Made by a program: the position numbers and the translations under genes | Origin: Seriola aureovittata | Taxonomy: Eukaryota; Chordata; Actinopteri; Carangiformes; Carangidae | DNA: 64,000 nucleotides | Direction: 5' to 3' | NCBI RefSeq assembly: GCF_021018895.1 | Contig: NC_079381.1 | Location: 13,894,501 to 13,958,500, forward strand | Notes under the pieces: generated by a model | Database searches by the model: none | What the model was told of the DNA's origin: nothing | The model's input: the letters and a program-made list of their open reading frames with translations, nothing else | In this document: positions 56,701 through 64,000 of the stretch, one piece after another | Layout: every line of letters begins with the position of its first letter | Numbering within the stretch: position 1 is the stretch's first letter

Positions 56701-57945
56701 CGGAGACGGCACTGCTTTTGAGCAGCAGGCCTCCTCTGCTGTCCTGGACCTCATGGGAGATGAGGGAGACCGGTTGAACCAGCACAAAAAAATAATGAAA
56801 TGGTGAGCATTTTCAAATCACTCACCCACTCTTAATCTGTCTCTCTCCTCCTCTTTATCGACGTCAGACGCTTCTTATTTTGCCTTTCCGTACCATAACT
56901 TAGCATCTCGCTTATCACTTATCACTTCTAGGGACCGTAAGAGGAAACGCTTTGTGACGGACACAGGAAAGGAAGACCAGAGAAAGAAGATTAGAACAGA
57001 TGTTGGTCAGGTCATCAGTAAGAAGAACAAGAAGAACTTGTATCCTTCCAACAAAATGTCTCTATGTACTTATTTACTGTTACTGCTGCTGTTCCCTCGC
57101 ACTCTTGACAATATTTGGCTGTGTTGTGGACAGTTTGTCTGACCTTAACGACGTGACAGTTACGAGGAGTGGAAGAAAAAATACAAGGTGGATGATGGAG
57201 GATCTGGCTCAGACGGAGAAACTGGAGGAGGAAGAGGAAGAGGAGGAGGACGAGGACGAGGAGGAGGACGAGGACGAGGAGGAGGAGGACGAGGAGGTAG
57301 AAGTCACAACTTGAACACTAATAACTAATGAATTGCAGCTGATGGACTGTATATAAGGCTACAAGTTAGCCAGTTAGCTTAGCTTAGCATAAAGAATGGA
57401 AACATGAGGAAATAACTATCCTGGCTCCGTCCAGTGGTGACCAATTCCGCCTACCAGCTTCTCTAAAGCTCATTAGTTAACATGTTATATCTCATTGGTA
57501 GTTTCTGGTCTTTGTGCTAAGCTAAACTGACATACAGACATGCTTTCATTTCCAAGCAGAAAGTCTCTTACTACATTATAAATCTTTTCTATAAATGTAC
57601 ATGTACCATCAAAAATTACAAGTCATAAATTCTTCTCTTTTTTTTTTTTTCTTCTTTCCTTTCCCTGTCACCCGTGTGTCAGGTCGCGGCCGTGGTCGTC
57701 TCGGCCCTAACTACCAGAGCCCCGTGCGACCGCAGCAGACGGCCGGCGGCAGAGGAGTGCGCTCCGAGCTGAAGACGCGCGATCAGATCCTGAAGCAGCG
57801 CAAGAAAAGGGACAAGCAGCAGTTCCTGCAGAGCGGAGGGATGAAGAATATCCGTGCCAAGAAAAAACAGTGGCTCGACGAAGTTAAGAAGTCAGGGTTT
57901 GGACGGGGCGGACAAAAGAAAGGCAAGATGAAGAAGAGACTGTGA
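50787..57945 (+). CDS. ddx54: DEAD-box RNA helicase Ddx54
   Basis: Twenty coding exons join in frame to 2,616 nt (871 residues; human about 881): 50787-50906, 52250-52376, 52519-52589, 52690-52878, 52987-53036, 53134-53175, 53260-53355, 53459-53580, 53745-53806, 54275-54406, 54506-54716, 54832-54963, 55095-55316, 55435-55508, 55612-55812, 56419-56561, 56689-56802, 56932-57039, 57160-57296 and 57683-57945. Helicase motifs are the Q motif (VPTPIQRK), Walker A ARTGSGKT (121-128), PTRELA, DEAD (228-231), SAT (259-261), TDVAARGID (376-384) and [11 protein letters not shown] (405-415). The C-terminus is basic with an RG-rich run and ends KKGKMKKRL, matching the human tail. The yeast relative is Dbp10, a nucleolar factor for large ribosomal subunit assembly; human DDX54 also acts as a nuclear-receptor corepressor. 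Intron 1 hosts a tRNA gene and intron 18 is U12-type. Confidence 0.96.
51049..51120 (+). tRNA. tRNA-Cys (GCA)
   Basis: A 72-nt cloverleaf starts GGGGGTATAGCTCAGTGG and ends GCCCCC with discriminator T. The anticodon loop CTGCAGA gives GCA, cysteine. Acceptor pairs are GGGGGTA with TGCCCCC; the internal A box (TAGCTCAGTGG) and B box (GGTTCAAATCC) are intact. The outer T-stem pair is C opposite A, where the usual sequence has C-G. No TTTT run lies just downstream; the nearest I see is roughly 190 bases away. The gene sits in sense orientation in ddx54 intron 1. Confidence 0.9.
55350..55388. repeat. (GAT)n trinucleotide run in a ddx54 intron
   Basis: About ten GAT/GAA units lie in the 118-base intron between exons 13 and 14. 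Confidence 0.85.
57040..57159 (+). other. ddx54: U12-type (minor spliceosome) intron of ddx54
   Basis: The donor reads GTATCCTTCC, matching the minor-spliceosome 5' consensus RTATCCTT. A branch-site match CCTTAAC at 57143-57149 puts the branch adenosine 11-12 bases before the CAG acceptor. Both are typical for U12 introns, and the intron is only 120 bp. Splicing gives residues NFYEEW, aligned with human DLYQKW. Confidence 0.85.
57345..57560 (+). repeat. Interspersed SINE/MITE-like repeat, copy 2, in the last ddx54 intron
   Basis: Contains CAGTTAGCTTAGCTTAGCAT, ATCCTGGCTCCGTCCAG, CGCCTACCAGCTTCTCTAAA and TTAACATGTTATATCTCATT. Its 3' half aligns with the copy near 45.1 kb. A 10-bp inverted repeat (TTAGCTTAGC at 57374-57383, GCTAAGCTAA at 57516-57525) brackets its core. 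Confidence 0.7.
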
Positions 57946-58450
57946 GGATGACGCTGGGCGGGGGGGGTTCTGTAAGAGACTGGAGATCAAGGACACCACG
58001 AGGGGCTTAAATGACGAATACAGGTTTTGTCCCGGTCCACCTTGAGTTTCATGCTGGGTTGTGTGATTGTGAATTGCAGGAGGACAAGAGTTGAGAAAAG
58101 CATTTCCAAAGATGCAGTTCATCTTTTCCCTTCATAACTTACTGAACTTTATATTTGTCACAGAGTAAGTAAAGAACGATCCACTGAACTGGATTTTCTT
58201 TTTTCTTTTTAAAAAAAAAAAAAAAAAGTTTGGCAGAATAATCTTCTTAAATGAGTTTAAGTACTAAAATATGTCTATACACATTATTAACTGATGGTAA
58301 AATACAAACGTGAATGAGGCAATATTCTGTGTCATGTCTTTATTTGCAGTTGGTTACACGCTGATCCAACAGACAACCACATCTGAGAAAAACTCCAGCC
58401 ACATATAGGACGACAATACAGCTCAAATAAAATGGGGTTATATTATCAGA
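57946..58450 (+). other. ddx54: ddx54 3' UTR with poly(A) signal
   Basis: The first AATAAA after the stop is at 58426-58431, so cleavage is expected near 58445-58455. A genomic A-run at 58210-58227 could prime oligo-dT internally and mimic an earlier end. Confidence 0.65.
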
Positions 58451-58975
58451 AGCACTGTGGCCTCTGTGTGGTGTTGTGGTGCCCAGTCAGTGTAACCACA
58501 AACACCAAAGCCTGTTTGATGTGACTGTCTCAGGCCTTCATGTTTGTCGATATGCCGCCTCTCATTTTTCATCTCCTCTGTAAAGACAATGTTATTGTCC
58601 ATTAAGTTAATGTTTTTGGTAAAAAGCCTTGAAGCTGCTGGTTCTATACCATCCATAATTACAGGTTTGACATAGAAATTGAAACTTAATCTTTAAATGG
58701 TACAATACCGCGCTCTATTGGTGGGAAAGTAGTTCGGCGAGTGTGTCACCAAGTGTCCCAGGAGTTTTCAGGACTGCTTTCTACTCAACACAACTCATGG
58801 TAGGTCACTTTCATTGGGAAGAAGAAGAAGAAACTGACATAGCTTATATACGTTAATGTTATAAGATGCAATGTGATTAGCACAATACGTGCCTCAATTT
58901 ATTAGTATCCAGATTCAGGAAACTGAACCCTACAAAACTGTTAACTTGATTCAGGTGTCAGGTGTCAGTGTCAGT

Positions 58976-59420
58976 GTCAGACAGTGAGCATTTGGACAGT
59001 TGCACCTTTTTTTTTTTCTTCTTCAGAGTCTGTACCTCAGTGCATTCAGTCTGAAAGTAAATAATGGATACTACACTGAAGTGCCAAGTTTCATCTTTGA
59101 TTTGAAATCTTCGATATTGAAAGAACTATATGTGAGATACAAACCTTTTAACACATAGCGCCCAAAGTTTAGGGATTCAAAGGTAATCGACAAATACACA
59201 TGAAGTCAAGAAATATATTTTTTTGTTACATTATTTTTTTTTAAATTTTTAAAATTTTTACATCATTTATTTATTTTGTGTTAAGTCTAAGCTTTAATTT
59301 AAGTAGGTATACATCAATATAGAGAGAACCTATGTCAGAGATTTCGCCCCAAATAGTCCCACAGAGCCAGGACAACAAAAACGGCAACTGTCCAAATACT
59401 TGGAGTCTGAACTCGATAGC
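58976..59420. mobile_element. MITE-like nonautonomous DNA transposon
   Basis: Perfect 14-bp inverted repeats ATTTGGACAGTTGC (58990-59003) and GCAACTGTCCAAAT (59384-59397) bracket about 380 bp. Outward of them the similarity continues imperfectly (CAGACAGTGAGC against the complement of ACTTGGAGTCTG). No transposase frame lies inside. The layout resembles Tc1/mariner-derived elements; the superfamily is inference. Confidence 0.65.
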
Positions 59421-60430
59421 CACATTTGTCCTAAATATAGGAATTTAAAAGATAGTTAGACAGACATGTTCAAGAAGAATCTAATATAAGTTTTGTATTA
59501 GATAAGTGTTATGATTGAGGCATGAAGAGTTATTGTTATTTCGAGTTTAAATCTTTTTGTATTTTGCTTATGACATGCAATCACTTTTTTATACTGTCTG
59601 TTAATAATATTTGATTCATAGCAAGGGCTCATGTTAAAATATGCACCAAGCTTAACCTAAACCAAATTTAATATTCATTGAGAAATACTGTACATTGCAA
59701 TTGTGTAACTTTCTTTATAACGATAATCTTGGGCTTTGTTAAAAATATCCCCAATATCACACAAGATTTGAGTTTTTTCTGTCATCAATAATGATTTTCT
59801 CACATCTGAGAAGCATCACATTCAACTGCTCTCTCTGGCTACATGTCAAATGATCATGTAATTTATTTCCTGCAGAAGATACAGCAGTTGATCATCCAGC
59901 AAAGAAGACTTCCCTTATTTCCTCAGCTGCTGAGAAGGTGCAAAACATGACCACATGCACAGCAGCCTCAGAGGAAGGAGCAGCACCACACCAACGAAAC
60001 AAGTGGCTCAGTCCATCTGGATGTGGTTACGTTGCTGACTGTTTTTTGATGATATGCGTACATGCTATCATAGGTTATTCATGGCCGCAGTTACTCATGG
60101 GCCGAGGCTCTTCCTTGAAGATTTGTGCTTCCAGTCGTCTGTGTGAATGCTGCTACAGATGGAAGAAAATGGGTGGTAGGTGGGTAATGTATTTGGTCCA
60201 AACACAGCAGAGTCACCATGGAGATTGTCACGGGACACAAACCAGAGCACTGTCATATTTCATAGAAGGGGGATCTTCCAAATAACATCCATTCATAAAG
60301 CAGCTAGACTATCCAGGGGGTAGAGCAAATAAAGTTTCAGTCGACTTTGCAGTTCAATAAAAGCCACAACTGTATCAATATTCCCAAAGTAGTCATATGT
60401 CTTATTATAGGCATTATTCACCCATTTACA

Positions 60431-60476
60431 TAACTCTTTGCTACTCTGCTACTAATAGCAGAGTAGCAAAGAGTTA
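60431..60476. repeat. Perfect 20-bp inverted repeat (hairpin)
   Basis: Arm TAACTCTTTGCTACTCTGCT at 60431-60450 is exactly complementary to 60457-60476, with a six-base ACTAAT spacer whose outer bases also pair, giving 21 bp and a four-base loop. The flanks are AT-rich and unpaired. Confidence 0.95.
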
Positions 60477-60479
60477 CTA

Positions 60480-60650
60480 ATATATTACAAAAATAAAGAA
60501 ATATATATAATATTGTTAATATATTATCAATAACACAAAACAAATTCAAAATTATATCAGCACATATATATTTTTATCATGTAATGTATGTGCATATAGC
60601 ATACAGTATATATATACAGTATAAAACAATATATAGAGGAATTACAGGTT
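60480..60650. repeat. AT-rich TATA-repeat tract
   Basis: Dense TATATA, TAATAT and CAGTATATATA units with no coding signal. Confidence 0.6.
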
Positions 60651-63600
60651 CATGTATTATGCCTGCATTTGCATGTATGTACATACAGTACATCCCACAG
60701 AAGTTCAAAATATAAATAAATGTACAAATATAGTATAATAATAATGGAGTCTGGAGTGAGTACGCACTAAAGCTAATATTTTTTCAATATGAACTTATTC
60801 CAAAAATTATGAATTCATTTATAGTTTTTTTTTTTAAATGTTTATCTAAATCTAAATGTGAGTATTAATATAACCTGTTCATTTTGAATCTATGTGTCCA
60901 GTACTTAATAATTTATATTCACAATTACAAACAAGAATATTTTGATTTTTTTTCTGCACATTTGTGTTAAAAGAACTGATTATGTGCCACTTTATATTAA
61001 ATATCCAAATCAAATATTTGTTCTTCTTTTAAGTGGGTTATTCCCAGTGAAGGACAGACTGAATCTTCAGTTTATGTTCACATCTGAAAGCCTGAATACT
61101 GGAGTGAGTGATTTCCTTATATAATATTTAGACATCTGATTAGAGTATATTTATCTTAAAGTTAAATCAGATTTCAGCAGCACACTGTTTGCTGATTGAG
61201 CAACAATAAAGACAATTTATTGTGAGACTGAGACAAGAGACCATAAAGAAAGACAGGCACATAAGGCCAGTGAAGAAGACACTTGACTTTATCAAAAACA
61301 AATATTTCCAGTTGATTCATTCTAATCCTTATGAGCACATTGGCAGGAGAGGCCTTTCTGTGAGTGACGGAGGTGGGGGGGGCTGATTGTTGAAATACAC
61401 ACCTGAGTGTACTACAGGCTAAACCTTTAAAATGTTATCTGTGGGAAATAACATCCAGAGAGAGCATTTGTACTGTCTGTCCCTGAACTATCTGGGACGA
61501 GAACAGGCTGGAGTGTAGGGGGTTATATTGCCTACGATATCAGTTAATCCTCATGCTGAGATACCGAGCTACAGCCTGCCTTTACCTCATATTCTGCCCC
61601 TCCCCCTCCCCGTCCCAGCACTCTTTAGTGCTACAGCAGCCCTCCAATCACCAGGAACGGCAGCTTTATCTTTGTTTAGGGTTCCCAGGACTGACACAGC
61701 ATCCACTTGAGATATGCTGAAGAGCCTGAGCATCAGAGCACCGCTGCTGTCGTAACAGTGGGATAGAAATGCTATAGGCAGTAGTTATGAATGTGTGTTT
61801 GTAGTGATAGAGGACAATGTCTGAGCATTGTCCACATTTTGACAGGTCTGAAAATGAAATATTTGATCAAGCTTTTTTTCTTTTTTCTTTTTTAAATATA
61901 TAAAGTTCTAAATTTCTTTGTTCAATCTGTATAAACGTTGCATATCACTATATCACTGCTTTTTTTCACCCTCCACAATCATCCATATTTGCTTCGTATT
62001 TTTTTTCTGATGGCGTCACTCATGAGCTGACTACTTGACACTTGGCAGCTTGTCACAGAGCTCACCAAGCTGGGAAAGTTTCGAAACAGCCTCCCCAACC
62101 CATGCAACTGCATTGCTACACCAATAACATTTCAGGTTTTCTGCAAATTGATTTTCGTAATATTGTGGCTATTATAACCAGAGTTTGCTTGGAGGATTGA
62201 AAAATCAATGTAGAAAGTTAGAAAAATGAACAGATTGTGAAAACACACGCATCCGATAAACCTGTACAAGATCACAAAGGCAAAAGTCGGACACACACTG
62301 TCCTGAGGTCTCCATGTAAATTGAATTTAACAGAGAATATCTCACCGATATCTTCATCAAATAAACATCAGAACAACCTCACTCATCATAGAGGTGGTTG
62401 TGATCTGTATGATTGAGAGTCGTTCTAACTCTCAGACTGGAACAATCAATGGAAAGTGGCATAAATTGAAAAAAAAAAATTGGAATATATATATGTGCTA
62501 CACAACAAAAAATTGAATCTAATGGCTGAATCCAATCTTCAAACCTTTACATAGTTAATAGGCGAACAAGACATGGTAAGAACCGGTATGGTCCTTTAAA
62601 TCTGGGAACGCACACATGCTTTCAATCCAAAAACCACCCACTTCACTCAGTGACTTTGTTGCTGCTTGCCCTCTGGATGCAGCCTATCTGAACAACATAA
62701 TGAGATCTTTTCCCCCCATAGTTATCTCATTAATCTGAATCCATTATCACGCATTTTATCTGTTTGCAGATATGTGTGTGTGTGTCGTCTCTTTCCTGAC
62801 CCTCTTTCCTTTCCTCTCTATGCCCCCCGTCCGACGTTAAGACTGCTGCCCTTTCTCAGGCTATCGCTTCCGAGGCAAAAGGCCACTTGAGGAATGACAG
62901 GGCCAACATCCCTGACATTAGCTGCTCTCGCCTCAGCAATTTTCATTCTTTTACACAGAAAACTGCTGAAAACTCATTACCAGCTGAAAACCACCAATTG
63001 CATTTTCTTTTGTTGTTTTTTTTTTTATTCCTTTTTTTTCTTTTTTTTTTTACAAAGGTCATGCAGTGCTGCTTTCTCAGACTGGGTGGAGCTGAGATGT
63101 TGTTGGGTCAAACGCTGGTTAGCTGGGTTTATTGTCATATTGTAATTACAGTCCTGCGGCTTTGTTTTGGAAACAGGCAGCTCATGAAGATGTTTGGAAC
63201 AACCTGCCATGCAGACGCTTTAAAGGAACCTTAAATTAGCTTGATCACAAGGGAGGGACCTCATAGTCGCTGGGGCTGTCTCGGGCCAGAAACTTCCTAA
63301 TTAGAAATGAAAATGTCTGTTGGGGTTGTGTGGGCTGTAGGCCATTTACAGTAAACCGAATAGGAACCAGACTGGGGAAAAGATCACACCGATCTGAATG
63401 CCTTTGAAAATTTTTACATTTCTGTGATGAAGTGTGATGAACCTGAAATGGCAGTTCAGATGTAAACCTGCTGCGGCCGTCCTCTACTTCTCTGTAATGT
63501 TTGTTTACACTTTCTGTATAGCACGCTATGAAAAACCTAACCTGATGTGTTGGACGAATGTATGAATTTATATGTATAATTCTGAATAATTGGTCAAATT

Positions 63601-64000
63601 CACCCCCAGCACAACAAACTATATGTTGACATGCCCTCTACCTGTAGGATTTAAATGGCCTTCTCATCTGTTATCATTACTTTGTGATGTTTGGTAAAAG
63701 GTTGAAATGCTGAGAAAACATTTTTTACCAGCACCACAGTAATGATCATTTTAATATGTCAGCCATGTGGATTTGACAATGTCACGGTCAATTTAAGATG
63801 ACCTAAAATTCACAGATGTTTGACAGCTGCTTTATTATAATCCCCTCCAAGTGTCCAATTCTCTGTTTTCTGATCAAACAGGAAAAAACATGCCGCCCGA
63901 AACCACAACCTGCCAATTGTGATGTAAAGAACATCTTTCATGGCCTTAAAGCTGCGTCTCTCTGCTATGATCTGTTGCTGCTGTCAAGCTGTAAATCTGG

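Larger units (their letters stand above)
58451..64000. other. Region downstream of ddx54 with no firm gene
   Basis: This region is mostly AT-rich. It holds a MITE-like element (about 58.98-59.42 kb), a speculative exon near 59.88-60.36 kb, a perfect hairpin at 60.43 kb, AT microsatellite-like sequence at 60.48-60.65 kb, and a less AT-rich block at about 62.86-63.36 kb that may be a conserved regulatory element. Confidence 0.5.

Noticed and set aside
58438..58656. 72-codon minus-strand frame beginning MDGIEPAASRLF
   Set aside because: No splice or promoter support; similar peptides arise often by chance or from repeats. It overlaps the ddx54 poly(A) site.
59938..60285. 115-codon plus-strand frame rich in Cys and Trp
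   Set aside because: It starts at GTG, with the first ATG at 59947, and resembles no family. Kept only as part of the speculative transcript finding.

Overview
The window is vertebrate nuclear DNA, almost certainly from a teleost fish. Genes are split by GT-AG introns into vertebrate-sized exons, the AT-rich intergenic DNA is full of CA/TG microsatellites, and several interspersed repeats look like families common in teleosts. Predicted proteins match human ABL1, RAB14 and DDX54 closely, with fish-like substitutions. No bacterial, phage or CRISPR-type content was seen.

Layout: (1) 1-5.2 kb has no supportable exon and is probably the long intron between an unseen abl1 exon 1b and exon 1a. (2) 5.2-22.35 kb, plus strand: abl1, isoform 1a, eleven coding exons, 1,102 residues, with a 1.8 kb 3' UTR. 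(3) 22.5-35.8 kb, minus strand: rab14, seven coding exons (215 residues) plus a predicted noncoding first exon, tail-to-tail with abl1. (4) 36.1-36.2 kb: a LINE-like tail. (5) 36.9-43.7 kb, minus strand: a three-exon gene for a small GPI-anchored Ly6/uPAR three-finger protein that I cannot assign to an ortholog. (6) 43.7-50.5 kb: mostly intergenic, with a repeat copy and one possible orphan 3' exon at 50.1 kb. (7) 50.6-58.45 kb, plus strand: ddx54, twenty coding exons, 871 residues, with a tRNA-Cys gene in intron 1 and a U12-type intron 18. (8) 58.5-64 kb: no firm gene; it holds a MITE-like element, a perfect 20-bp hairpin and a speculative two-exon transcript.

The genes do not form an operon or pathway. 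abl1 is a cytoplasmic/nuclear tyrosine kinase, rab14 an endosome/Golgi GTPase, the Ly6 protein a predicted surface protein, and ddx54 a nucleolar RNA helicase. I found no evidence of a new multi-gene system. The most useful leads are the U12 intron and two-frame exon in ddx54, complementary pentanucleotide repeats flanking Ly6 exon 2, the unassigned Ly6 protein, the hairpin, and the orphan exons. Exon boundaries were placed by hand from splice signals, reading-frame continuity and remembered human protein sequence. UTR ends and transcription starts are estimates.
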